This document shows, piece after piece, positions 41,196 through 53,102 of a stretch of DNA of 64,000 nucleotides (position 1 is the first letter of the stretch; each line of letters opens with the position of its first letter). The notes under the pieces are model-generated. The model did no database searches. It saw only the letters and a program-made list of their open reading frames with translations, and had not been told where the DNA came from. Position numbers and translations under genes: made by a program. The DNA is from Hoplostethus atlanticus (Eukaryota > Chordata > Actinopteri > Trachichthyiformes > Trachichthyidae): positions 6,554,501-6,618,500 of the forward strand of contig JAXDDX010000012.1 of NCBI GenBank assembly GCA_034670405.1. The letters run 5' to 3'.

Positions 41196-42544
41196 GTGTC
41201 TGGAACACTGACCACATCACGGTCAGTGAGATGAACCATAAATTTGTCTGAGAGAGAGAGATACAGACAAGACAGCTCAGACTACTGTTCTCACATACTT
41301 AAGTCCCACACTTGAACCTTAACAAAGTGCAGAGTACACTCAAGACTCCCAGGCTTTCTATGACTCTTACAACAATTTGACAGAAAAGCCTCACAATCAG
41401 CCAGTGATCACAACAGGATTTCTGCTTATCCATCTACTATGTAATCATTGTGGATTTGCTGAACAACCCTTTGGAACAACGTTAAATAAATTATGATGTT
41501 CCAGGGGATCATTCAAAAATCCCTGTGGATCCCAGTAATTATCCGTTTCTCTCAAAAGCAACACACAAAAAGGGATGAGCCATTTCAATGTCATTTATCA
41601 TAAAAATCAATATAGAAAGCTTGACCTTCATGTAGACGGAATTAACAAAATGAATGTCTCCACTACTGTATCATCTCTTGTGGTGAGAGGGAAGCCCAAT
41701 GAACTACCACAGCAGACAGCAGCAAATGTTAGGAAAACTATTCAGCCAGAAACAGCATACACTTGTTTAATACAGACAGTATGTCGTTCAACACTGCGCA
41801 AATCAAGCCAAGCCTAACAGCCTCAAGTATCCAAACAACAATGATGGATATCTTCTGGTTTACAATGTTAAGAGTAGGGATGGTCAAAGAATATTTTTGA
41901 TTCATGCTGCTGACTGAGGTTTAAACAGTTCAAACTTTGGCTGCTAAAGACACGTCCTTACAGGCTTAACGTTACCCAAACAACAAAGGGCTATAGTAAT
42001 CCTATAATGCATTTTAGAAGGATACTATGACATTTTAGCTCAGCAAAACTTTAAAAGAACATGCAGCTACAACAGGTCAAAAATTATAGCAAGGAAAATC
42101 CTATATTAATACCATAGGAGAATAAAAAAAATACCAAGAAGTACGATAAGGTCACTATTAACTCATAATAAAGACACACAAGAAGTAGGAACATTGTGGT
42201 GATTTTTCATATTGTAATGCTTATCATAGCAAGCTAACATGCCCCACAGCTTTCATCAAGCTATGCTAGTATGCAGCAAGTGTGGTAGGCCCAGATGTAG
42301 TAGGCACGGTTTCATCTGGGCAAATACAGAAATCTTAACAAAGCCAATCAACAAACAACATAACACAACATTTACCTTCAAACTGCCTTTCCTCTCTTGG
42401 CCCAAATGGTATCGCGCATCCAGGTCTGTTAACTGTCTCGGATGAAGTGCAATTTACAGAAGGTGGACTATCACAATCTGAACATTATAACATTATAGCA
42501 ATTTGGACTGGAAATTATAGTTTTAGGCTTATTTTCTGTTCGGG

Positions 42545-42700
42545 TCAGTCACGTACGAAGCCGTTGGAAAATGATAAACGCACACCTGTGAACGCCTAAC
42601 ACTTAGTTAAAATAATGACGCACTAACCGAAACTCAGTCGCTTACCAATCACGTTGCTTAGCGACAGTCCAAGAACAATGTTGCTTAGCGAAATAACAAC
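42545..42700. promoter_or_regulatory. CpG-enriched patch with CCAAT and X-box-like sites
   Basis: About eleven CpG steps occur in 150 bases, well above the neighbouring sequence. It contains ACCAATCAC followed by GTTGCTTAGCGACA, an imperfect match to the RFX-bound X-box, and a second GTTGCTTAGCGA 28 bases later. It could be an unannotated promoter, an enhancer or a decayed mobile element. Confidence 0.3.
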
Positions 42701-42788
42701 ATTTAATTAATTATTATCATTAATTACAAAATAAAACACTGGATTTTTACATTCTACCTTTTTAATATAATGGTGTGTCACCTGGTGT

Positions 42789-42840
42789 TCCTTTCCTTTC
42801 CTTTCCTCTTCTTCTTTCCTTTCCTCTTCTTCTTTCCTTG
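42789..42840 (+). repeat. Pyrimidine minisatellite, 18-bp unit
   Basis: The unit TTTCCTTTCCTCTTCTTC occurs twice in tandem within a wholly pyrimidine tract on the plus strand. Fifty bases later a long (GT)n run begins. Confidence 0.9.
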
Positions 42841-42886
42841 CCTTCAATCAGGAGTTAGGGGTGGGTCAATGGAAGATCCTAGACAA

Positions 42887-42888
<2 letters not shown>

Positions 42889-42958
<70 letters not shown>
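42889..42958 (+). repeat. (GT)n microsatellite, 70 bases
   Basis: An uninterrupted GT run. Confidence 0.98.
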
Positions 42959-42959
<1 letters not shown>

Positions 42960-43708
42960 GTTTAGGATGCTGAGGGGGAGGGTGTCCTCTCTCTAGTGTC
43001 TGTCTGTCAAGGCATTCAAAACCATTTTGGTTCCATTTAGCATTTAAAATTCTAATTTGGTGAAGTGAAGATTGATGTGAACAGTGAACATTACAGACTT
43101 GAAGAAATTAACGACTCATCTCAGTGAACGCCACAGAAAATGTAATCCTGCTTGATTATGTTTTAAATTGCATTTGCAATAAAATGCACCCATCCAAACA
43201 GCCCCTGGTGGTTACGCAGACGAGTCTTGATGGTAAGGGGCTCAATATGGAGCTTCTCCATAATTGCAAGACCTATAAGCTTTTCAGATGTATTTATTTG
43301 AATATTAGCTGGAGAAATGTATACAAACAAGGGACTGATGTGGCAGCACCTGGAGAAGGTCCAGCACACTAGGTGATGGAAGCGGTTCATCAGCAGGATA
43401 GCAAGCATTGAAAGGCCCAAGTAAGAATTATTATTAGTATTATATACATATACACACATTATCATAGTGCATTTACATGTGCTGTGCAGGCACCGGCACA
43501 GGAAATAAACAGTGTGCTACCCAAGTAGCTCCTCTTAACACCAGAAGCACATCAAGGTTCTCCTCTTCAGAGCCAGTTTGTAGAGAGGATGAACGCTCAG
43601 GGAAATTCCAACTCAAGACAACCTTAGGAGCTATTTCTTACCCAGTATCGTAGGCTTCGTTTTTTCAAATAGTTAAGTGGTTTTACAAACCTTCACACAT
43701 TTTATATA

Positions 43709-43758
43709 CACATACACACTCACTCACTCACTCTCACTCACACACACACGCACACACA
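43709..43758 (+). repeat. Mixed CACT/CA repeat
   Basis: CACT units passing into CA units. Confidence 0.9.
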
Positions 43759-44997
43759 GCTAACTTTTCCACATACATTCTCACCCTATTGGAACATTTC
43801 AAGGAGAGAATGATTCTAACTTCATATGCCTTCAAAGCATACCTCTCTTCCACCATAGATTTATTTGTGCTGTACGTCAGGATAAATCCCAGTCTGTTCA
43901 GTTGTAAATTAAGACCTGGGTCAGTCTGCTGACCATTGAAGGTGGTCCGGATCTCCCAGTAAGCAAAGTGCCGTCCGCCTCTGTTCCTGGGTGGCCCATA
44001 CAGCTTTGAATGGGCCTGGTTTATAAAGCCTGCACAGTAAACATACTGTAGGGTACTGGAGGCTTCCAACTCCAGGGAGATGGTATCAAGTATATGGAAC
44101 TGAATCACTTTGATTCCTAATAGCATAACATGTGACTGAGAAAGCTATTTTGCAGTTCTATTATTTAAACCTGAACATGACCAGTTTTTATCATAAAGCA
44201 AGATCAAGTGGTCATAATCTCCATGTACTGCACCAATGGTACAAAATGCACCAATGAATGTCCCAACCTTTATGTTCTGACACATCGAGACATTCACAGA
44301 GGGAGGGACAGCATGAAAGAGAAAGCCTACTTTGTGCGACATCTGTGGCAGTAACTTAAGTCTTCAGCTTGCAAACTGTCTTGCCTTACTCCCGAACTCC
44401 TCGCGCTTTGATAGTTTGCTGACATGACAAATGAAAGAGAAGAGGAGACATATGAACTCAGAGAAAATATTGATAGTAAAAATGGAGTTAGCATGCCGAT
44501 GATCTGTGAAATAAGAACAGATGGCAATCAAACTCCCATTCGCTCTCCAACAAAGACAGTATCTTGTGAATCTAGCGAGTATGAAATGTGGAAATTATAA
44601 CACGTAATGCAATAACGTTTATGACAGGAAAACATTGTTTATAGTGATATAAAGATTATATCAACACACCACACCAAGACATGATTATGCCGTATCCTTA
44701 AATTCTTCCACAGATCCTACAAAACCACATCCCTTTTCCAATGAACACGAGTATGTTGTGTGGAAATACCTGGGATATTAATCCACGCAACATGTTTTAT
44801 AAAATGAGGTTTTAACATGGGAAAGTAGCTGATTAGTGTTCTGACACATCCCTTTACAGGAATCACCCTCAGTGTTCTGTCGACCACATCCCGTTTGAAG
44901 AGACAGACTCAAATGCCTGCAAAGCTTGGTACACCATACCACAACTCAGTCGGGTAATAGAGGGATCAGACTGTGTCAGGCAGGAGGGTGTGTCCAC

Positions 44998-45001
<4 letters not shown>

Positions 45002-45038
<37 letters not shown>
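45002..45038 (+). repeat. (TG)n microsatellite
   Basis: An uninterrupted TG run of about 18 units. Confidence 0.96.
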
Positions 45039-45041
<3 letters not shown>

Positions 45042-47335
45042 ACTGACGTCTCCTATGTAACACTCAGACGACCACAGTTTAACCAACACATGCCCAGGCA
45101 AACACAGAAATATAGCCATGGTCAGAACAATTTCTTCTTTTTTTATCAGCACCATAGCAAGTGTCTGAAACACAAAGCATAGATAGATCGTGCTTCTGAA
45201 CAAGGATGGATATAACTGATTATGATATGATTATGATAGTTATGATAGTTTAAGTCACTTACAACATGAGTTTGCATGTCAAAAATAAAAAAAGTCATAA
45301 CAACAAAAGGAAACATATGTAAAAGTGAAATACTGTTGAGGTCAAAAACAGAAATTAGCGAGGAAACATGAACCAAATCATTTTAATTAGTATTACAGCA
45401 TTCCTAGTATTCCCTCCACTATTATTTGCTATTTCAAAAACACTATGCCTGGACAGTGCATGTCAAGAAATTGCTTCTAAACATAGGTGTGCTACCCTCA
45501 CAATGTCAATATGTACTAGGTCTAGAAAAAGAGTTCATCAAAAAACAAAATGCATCTTTTTGTCTTGACTCCACATTGAAGTTCAATAGCATGCTAAAGA
45601 GCAAACAAAAATAATGGTTATATTCCATACTCTGAAGTAATATGTTCACATTATATAATACAGTTACATCATCTATGAAATATCAGCATCTGTGGAAAAA
45701 GTATACAATCTTTTTTATTCATATGAATTATAAAAATAATTGTCTCTGTACACATATTCAAAATGTCCAGTGGTTTGCATAATTGTTTGATTGGATCAAT
45801 GTCTCTGGTCTTTGTCACTATAGGCCTGTAAGAAATGAAATACAAAGACAAAAACATTAGTCTCCTAGAAACCAGAATCAGACACATTCAACCGCTAATA
45901 AGAATAATAACTGGGGCAATTACTATAAAACAGCCCTTTAATATTTGAACATGTCATAGATAAACATGAGGTGGAAAATGAGGCCTGCTGCTACCCGATG
46001 GAGGTTCCAAGGGCCATATTTCATGCTATGAATTCTGGGAGATGAGTGATTGGAGTGACTTCAGCAGTCAGCTTTGGGTTTGGTTGCCATGGCAGTACTC
46101 TGGCCTCTCTGATAGCCAAGCAGCAGCAGCCTGCTCTCAGATCTCACTCCAGGCTGGCACACTGACACTGGGAACTGTGGGCACCTCCAGAGCCACAAGA
46201 AGGAGAACCGCAGACAACCTCAAACCAGACAGACTTTCTCCTTCTCCCAAATGTTGACGCTGAGAGTTGACGCTGTCTGCTGCATGTAAACTCAAAACCC
46301 AAGTGACTTAATGGAACTGGGCAACGGGGTTACTCCCTCCCCACATGGCCACCCTCCACCAATCACATTTCAGAGCCGCTATGCCTTCCATTTAGCCCAT
46401 GAGGGTAATTGAATAAACTATAAATGAAGGAGGAGGCTTCTAAATCACCCATTGGTGGTTATTTGGGTAGCATGCTGTGACTCTACAAATGAGGTCACTG
46501 ACAGACATCAAGGCCCTGTAAAATTAAGGCATTTGCTTACAGTCAAAAAATACAGCCTTCCACACTGATGAGAAACATGAGTTGTTGGTTGCTAGTGAGC
46601 TAGATGATACATCATACGATAAAGTTGCCTCTATCTCTCTTGAGTTCTCTCTTGCCCAAACTGTTCAGACCCTCACCTGAAAACACAGATCTCTTGTTGG
46701 TGTCACGCACTCCACCTGTGAACGAATTGGGACAAAAAACCCTCATCAGTCTGCTGAACATTTTAAGGTGAAAAGGTATGTGTCATGAAGGGCTGCATGA
46801 TGACCTCCCGAACGAAGTCTGTGGCATGAGTTGCACATCGGAGAGAATCCGTATGTAAACTGAGCAATTCCAAAATATTACTATCTCTTGTTTTTTTTCC
46901 TCAAAAATATAAAATTTTCACAATTTTTTCAAAAATGTCCACCATGTGCAACATTCAATTCATGTTGTAATCGTCTTTTTGTCAATATTGCGCACGTCCA
47001 TATATCATTAATAAGAACTACTACTATACTGAACATTGTACATATTAATCTTAAGACTTCTTAACAGGTGTAGTGATTTGATTTGATTAAATTGGCTTGG
47101 GTGGGTTAGCCGCAGACTTGAATGACAAAGGAGTGAGAAAAAGGACAGACTTCTTTTCATCACTGCGGTGTGTGTGGTTATCCCATTGTGGAAGTTTGTA
47201 GAATAACAGGAAATAGCGATGGATTTTTTTCCCATTATTTTGCTCTCACAAAGACTTGGCGCCAGCTCAGACACATGGCATGGAGCTTGGAAGCGGGTGT
47301 CACAGCACTAATGACGTGAGTTCCATATCCAAGCA

Positions 47336-47338
47336 TAC

Positions 47339-47369
<31 letters not shown>
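47336..47369 (+). repeat. (CA)n microsatellite
   Basis: A CA run with one early CG interruption. Confidence 0.95.
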
Positions 47370-49279
47370 AAGCAGATTCAATCACCAGCCGTAGAAACCC
47401 TCTCTCACGCCAAAAAGTGCTTTGTCACGTTTTGTGGCTGTTGGGTCTCTTTTTCTGTGTCAGTCTCTCTCGCTGTCTCTCAGCCACGTCTAATCCAGCG
47501 TGTGGCTCATATCCTTTCTCAACACGTCATCACCACTGCCAAGGCCCGAAGCAGGCCCCCAGGGGCTATTAGGAAAATATATCCATTCATTTCGCAAGAT
47601 ATTCATTTGGCAAAACAACTACCCCCAAGAGGAAATTGTCACGTACGGTTATATTTCCATTTGACAACCTTTTTGCCTGCTTAATGTTTTCTTTGACTGG
47701 AATTCTTGTTTCATGAGGTCCATAAAAGTCTGTCTGATCCTCACATGCATTTGATTTTCTGTCTGAGTAGCTGATGCTGGATTTTTGTTTACTGAGAAAA
47801 TAGGACTAGATTAATTTGAGGACAGTTTTTGGCGTGATTCATAAATTAATTGCAGATCTCGTATTTCTTTTCATTCACACAGCAGGCCTTACAACTGACA
47901 AGGTGCAGGCAAGATTGATTCTATGCTGACTGAATATGGGCAGTGTGTGAGGCTCCGATTGCATCTATGTAGTGGACTGGTGCAGCTACAAAGTTTTGAA
48001 CAGGCAAATCATTTTTTGCTGCTCTGGTATTGCCTGCTATAACTATATGTCGTTTTAACCAGTTAACACAGCTAGCTGCCTAGCGGTAACTAGGTAGCAT
48101 TCATTGAAAATAAATAGAAAAAAAGTCAATAAAGTTACACTCTTTATTACTATTGACACCAACAGTGATGCAACCAATAAGCATTGTTTTTTGAGACGTT
48201 TATTCCTGTAGTCTTTGAAATAAAAGTACAGAGAGAACTGGGAAACTTTGAATGTCTGTTATCAACTTAGGGGAACAAGGAAGCTCGCAAATCAGATTGG
48301 CTGTTGACAGCCGATGACTGCAACAAATGTTTTTAGTTTCCCTGGTTGCTCAACTCGATAGGAAGTGAATGGGCTTCTGCTGACTTGTTGATCGTGTCTT
48401 CGCAGTGTAAAAGCACGTTGACTACTCTGCAGAATAGTGTAAAATAAAGTTATTTTTCATTTAGTCCATCTGCAATATCAGTTTCTAGAAAATCATAGAG
48501 GATGAGAGTGATCAGAATTCTCACCATAAATGTTAAGAGAGCATGTATTCGACGGTGTGTTAGTAGACCACAGTGAATTGAAAACTACTCTTACTTTCAT
48601 CTTGGCGTGCCTCTCAGTATCAGCCCATAGTACCAAATACATTCACGTGATTTATGGACTGGAACCTTCAAGGAGGTCTGATCTAATTCTGTCATGTTCA
48701 AAGCCAGAGCAATGTGCTGTATTGTATTGCAGCCAGACGACTATTATGATTGGATTTACGACTTTCAACCAAGAGCCGTTCATGCCTATTGACTAGATCT
48801 TAATGGAGATGAATCTCTTAAATGATGCCAGGGCTGGAAATGTTAGACAACAACATATTCCACCTCTGAACCTCAAAGGATATCGCCCAACTGTGGAATA
48901 TGGAAAATGTCATGCCTCAGCTTTTGAGCTCCATCTCAGAATTTGGGGAACACTTACGCATTAATCTCTACTTTTTGATAGATGTATTGCCATTTGAACA
49001 TATTAGTCACTCACAATGAAGAAGTGACATTAATGAATGAATTTTACAACTGACAAAGAAAATTACTGTGGGAGGCTAAAGCCATGAGAAAGGTCTTGGG
49101 AACTGTGGATTACTTGTGAGTTCAAATGAAAGGCTTTGGGAAAGAGCTGAACTGTGCACTTTTGCTCTCCCAAGAAAAAGAGAGGATGTGAATAGGAGAT
49201 GATGAACAAAGGAATTGAGAGTTGAAAAGAGAAAAGGAGCAAAGAGCAGAAGAAAGGAAGAGCTACAGAAGTCACTTAC

Positions 49280-49376
49280 TCTTGTCCTGCTCGGGAGGCT
49301 CCAGGATGTCGCTCTCTGTGTCACTAGGGATATGCCAGGGCTGTCTGATGGCCTGTAACTGCTGGTAAAACTCATC
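49280..49376 (-). CDS. Exon E, acidic conserved-looking segment, of unidentified spliced gene
   Basis: This 97-nt exon has acceptor CATTTCAG and donor A|GTAAGT. It begins in phase 0 with DEFYQQLQAIRQPW and continues HIPSDTESDILEPPEQDK, leaving one base (A). The first half is a short amphipathic, aromatic-containing segment that looks like a conserved motif, and the second half is acidic with Ser/Thr followed by acidic residues, as in casein kinase 2 sites (inference). It follows exon D across a 1.6-kb intron. The intron just upstream of the acceptor is an approximately 80-base CCCCT-type tract, seen on the plus strand as (GGGGA)n at 49381-49464. The next exon that I can find, F, is 42 kb away; others in between cannot be excluded. 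Confidence 0.82.
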
Positions 49377-49380
49377 CTGA

Positions 49381-49464
49381 AATGGGAGGGGAGGGTGAAG
49401 AGGAGAGGAGAGGGGAGGGGAGGGGAGTGGAGGGGAAGGGAGGGGAGGGGAGGGGAGGGGAGGG
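49381..49464 (+). repeat. (GGGGA)n purine tract next to the exon E acceptor
   Basis: About 80 bases of GGGGA/GGGA variants on the plus strand. On the transcribed strand this is a CCCCT-type pyrimidine tract that ends a few bases before the exon E acceptor, so it acts as the polypyrimidine region. Many runs of four G are spaced closely enough for G-quadruplex formation on the non-template strand (inference). Confidence 0.95.
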
Positions 49465-49596
49465 ACAGATTATTGTGTTAATTCATACTTGTTGTGGATA
49501 ATAGAACGAGGAAAAGAGAGAGGGAAGGCCAGGTTAAGAAAAAACAAATCTGCTTCAATCAGTCTGTCTGTTTACTCCATCTGTTCATCCGTCTAT

Positions 49597-49619
49597 ACAT
49601 ATATATATATATATATATG
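49597..49619 (+). repeat. (AT)n microsatellite
   Basis: An AT run of about ten units. Confidence 0.95.
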
Positions 49620-50578
49620 TCCTCGTCCAGAGCTTATAGAAAATAAAAGGAAAACATCTGGAAATATGTCTTCAGTCCAGCTGCAAGATTACATTTAGCA
49701 ACTTTATATTGTGGAATGTCCAAACAGAAAATCAAACCTAAACTAATTTTTAAAATGTCTTGGCGGTAAAAGAGAGAAATGATCTCTTACTCCCATTAAA
49801 CCTCTAATGGTATTACATAGAAAGTTGCAATGAACCATGAAAAAGAGCACCAGGTCAAAAAAGTGAACAAAACTCCTCAGTGAACCTACGACGTAGAGAA
49901 TTGGCACACACAAATGTCCGACCCAATAGTGCCACAGCTGTTTTTATTTTCTTTTGCACCAAATGCACCTCTGAGTATAGACCTCAGGGCAAACCTTTAA
50001 TAAATAAATTGCCCCATGCTCCCTGCAAAAGGCTTTTATGTGTTCTTGTTTTTCAGTGCTAAAAGGTGATGGAGGCTCCAGTTCTCCAAAGGGAGGGGAA
50101 ACCACTGAGTGTCTTAGCAGCAGGTCAGGGATGAGTAACTACACAAGAAAAGGAAGAGGAAGAAAACCAGCCTTTACATCCCTTCTTTCCTGTACATCCA
50201 GAACTTTTAATAGGTTCAGGATTCCCTCACTCTCTATCCAGGCCTCCTTTAGTGGCCTCAGCCTATGTACTTGGGACCAGGTGGCCTCAATCAAAGCTGA
50301 ATCGGTGCTCTGGTGTTTCTGGTAATCTTGCTAGGCGTCAACCGACGTTAACTGTCAAAGGAATACAGAGGGATTGCAAAAATTCCTGCCCATCATTAAT
50401 AAAGCCCTCAAAAAATGTTTTTGTATTTAACAGTGCTGCAGTGAAGTACACCATGAAAGGAACTTGAGAGAGAAATCCCATTGAAAGTTCCCCTTTTAAG
50501 CCAGACACATTTTTCCACAGCAATATGACATCCTACCGTACAGACCTCCACTGCTCTCCCCTAAACCCCACACGATGC

Positions 50579-50620
50579 ATGTGTATGTGTGTGTGTGTGT
50601 ATGTGTGTGCACATGTGTGT
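50579..50620 (+). repeat. Interrupted (TG)n repeat
   Basis: TG units interrupted by TA and CA steps. Confidence 0.9.
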
Positions 50621-50989
50621 GCTTGTGCTCTCACTCTCAGTTTCACTGTATAAAGGCTCTCATGTTCTACAGCCAACTTTACTTGGGCACTCAGCCTATT
50701 TGACACTCACCACACAATTTCACTTTCACCAAACTAACACATTACAATAAACCTGGGGTGATTTTCAAGCCCATGACCCAAGGTTTATGACCATTTTACC
50801 CCAGGTTTTACACACTGAGCCTGTACTTTGAATAGTTGTTCTATTTCTACATGGACGAAATAGATATACTACAATATGTACAAAATATATGGATACATAA
50901 AGGGCCACTGAGTTATTTAAGGCAGTGAGTAACACGTTTTTTGATAATAGGTGTTTTGGATAGTGAAGGTAAGTCCTTGTGGGTCTTAC

Positions 50990-51480
50990 CTCAGACAGGT
51001 AGGCCCGTAGGCTGGCGCCCAGGCTATCTGTGGTACTTAGCCCAGGAGGGGTGAGCAAAGGTCGGGGACGCATGGGCTGACTTGTGGGCGTCACTGGGCG
51101 GCTCCGCGACCTCCTGAAGGTCACTTCCTTATGAGATCCAGGGGTCACGGCAGAGCGCGTTAATAAGCTAGTGGGCGTCAGGGGCCTGCTGGGGGTTCGG
51201 GGAGTTTGAGTCCTGCTTCCGGGGTTGCTTGCAGATTGAGTCCGACCCATGACCAGGGAGGTGGGCTTGGGGCTGAGCAGGGGGAGGCCCACAGCGCTGG
51301 GCTTGGCTGAGAGGCTGCTGGCTGGAGACTGGGGCCGGGAGACCTGGCTGGGGAGAGGCAGGGTGTTGGGAAGTGTTCTGTGGAGCAGAGGGCTGAGGAG
51401 CAGACTACTGTGGGGATTGTTGGGGCTCCTGGAGGTCATTTTCCCTGCTTCTGCCAGCTTGGCCAGGTCCTTCTCAACCT
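50990..51480 (-). CDS. Exon D, Ser/Thr/Pro-rich, of unidentified spliced gene
   Basis: This 491-nt exon is the largest coding block of the window. The acceptor follows a strong pyrimidine tract (TTTTTCCTCCAG) and the donor is GAG|GTAAGA. It opens in phase 1 and closes in phase 0, with 163 complete codons. It begins EVEKDLAKLAEAGKMTSRSP, then becomes rich in Ser, Pro, Thr, Leu and Arg. Ten S-P or T-P dipeptides are visible, and the phrase R-P-[L/V]-T-P-T-S occurs twice (SRPLTPTSLL and SRPVTPTSQP). A basic patch, KEVTFRRSRSRP, sits between these, and the exon ends with LGASLRAYLSE. Such composition is common in disordered, proline-directed-kinase-regulated regions of cytoskeletal, centrosomal or scaffold proteins, but I do not recognise the family. 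Local GC content and absence of stops distinguish it from flanking intron. Confidence 0.88.
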
Positions 51481-53088
51481 CTGGAGGAAAAAGGGCACAG
51501 AGGGAGACAATCCAAGTCAACATCCAGCTCTTAATCACACCTTCAAATGAGACGAGATGTTCAAGTTGAGTTTAAACTACTGTATGCCAAACTCCTATAA
51601 CGCTAAAGATCTAAGTTAAGGTCAGGGTTATTCCATTACACAGGCTCTGCTCTGTAGTTAGTATGCATCCTATAAGACAGATGATTCATAAACATGAGTG
51701 GGTGAGTTTTTATTTAATCCTACTTCTGGTCAATGATGACAATATTTATAGACCCTGTAAATTGTGGTGAATCCTGCTTCCTCTGTCTGAGGAGGTTCCA
51801 AGTTGATATTAGCACAGCCTGGTAGTTTTTTTTTCCTGTTCCTGAGAAAAACACATTTGTTTGCTTCATTGGTAGTCTCAAAAACATTTCTGTTTGTGAG
51901 AGACATGATGCAGCCAACGCCTGTGATCAACATCTGGGTCACTTTTTCCATGTTTTCATACTTTTTTTTCAGGATCTTGGCAATCGGCATTCAACAAACC
52001 AGCCTGGGAGTTATCATATGAGAGGGATAATTTCAGAAATGACTCACCAGCAGTGACTATTCCTGGGCGACTGTATATGTGTGATGTTAAATAAATAACA
52101 AATAGAAGCATGACAAGTATTTCACAAACCGTGACGTCCTTGCTTTTTAACAAAGGGTGCTTCCTCCAAAACAAACAACATCTTTCCGCTCAACAATTTG
52201 AAACACATGATCACTATTAGTATATGCAACACTACTATAAATGCAGCTTTGGGGGCATGATGTAGTTTGTTTGAAAACTATTCCACATTGTTTTGCACAC
52301 CGTCCTCCCAGGACCCAGTACATTTAATTCTTTGACATACATAGTTAGATTGCAGTTTCTGTGCTTAATCAGCTCTGTGTGGAGAGGTCAACCTTTACAG
52401 CGAGACGCAATGCAGAGCACATACAGCACAGTGCCTGGCCCATGTGTTCAATAACCTGCATGTGTACTGCATGACATTGTGTCTGTGTTGTTTTAACCCT
52501 AATGCACTCGACATGTGTTACTTCTCTAAATCAACAGAGGAGGGGGAAGTAAAGGTACAGGTTACCGCGTGGCATTTCTTCTGAATCTGACTGAAGGCTG
52601 GGCGATAATTAACTCTGCAGGGTGTTTAGGGCATATCATGACATCAGCAGTATGTAACGTTACAAACCATAAGAATACACTGTTATTCGGTTGCTAGGCT
52701 GCATGCACAGCGAGATGGTAACCATGAGACCACAACTAAAACCCCACGTACATTGAGAGATATGTATCTCTGGGTGAGTGTGGAGAAAGTAAAATAAATA
52801 CTGTATACACAACAAGGATTTCTGTGTGAACTGTTCCATTTATGATGACTTTCCAGTTAAAGCCTTTAACCACCCACACAACCCGACCATGACCATGTCA
52901 GGATTAGTGTTTTTATTACGTCGTAAACAGGATATGTTGATTAATAACCTTCTCTCATAAAGTTGATATTTTAATCTTGAGTTATTTACCAATGTAATGA
53001 TAAACACCACATTTTTTCGTTTGAAATCAGTCTCCTTTCCGTAAATGGTTGCTCCAGTCGCTCCAGTCATGATTTTATTGTAAACGAG

Positions 53089-53102
53089 TCCCCCCCCCCC
53101 CC
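53089..53102 (+). repeat. C homopolymer, 14 bases
   Basis: A run of C within intron C-D. Confidence 0.92.

Larger units (their letters stand above)
7060..49279 (-). other. Proposed 42-kb intron E-F
   Basis: This is the proposed intron between exons E and F. I find no further exon that I trust in it. It contains both bounded hAT elements, the probable MITE, the dispersed repeat pair, the tandem duplication, the hairpin and most microsatellites. All long open frames here either translate simple repeats or lack recognisable protein texture, apart from the broken transposase at 30.8-32.6 kb and an unexplained open frame near 43.7-44.1 kb. An intron of this size with only two confident transposons is compatible with a gene hosting regulatory sequence, but that is inference. 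Confidence 0.5.
49377..50989 (-). other. Intron D-E (1.6 kb)
   Basis: This intron separates exons D and E. It holds the (GGGGA)n tract next to exon E, an (AT)n run at 49.6 kb and a mixed (TG)n run at 50.6 kb. No exon was seen inside it. Confidence 0.65.

Noticed and set aside
41874..41900. TAGGGATGGTCAAAG as the left end of another hAT element
   Set aside because: No matching inverted end or target duplication was found within 2 kb.
47256..47684. 142-residue plus-strand open frame
   Set aside because: Starts in a CA repeat (His-Thr run) and continues into likely non-coding unique DNA.
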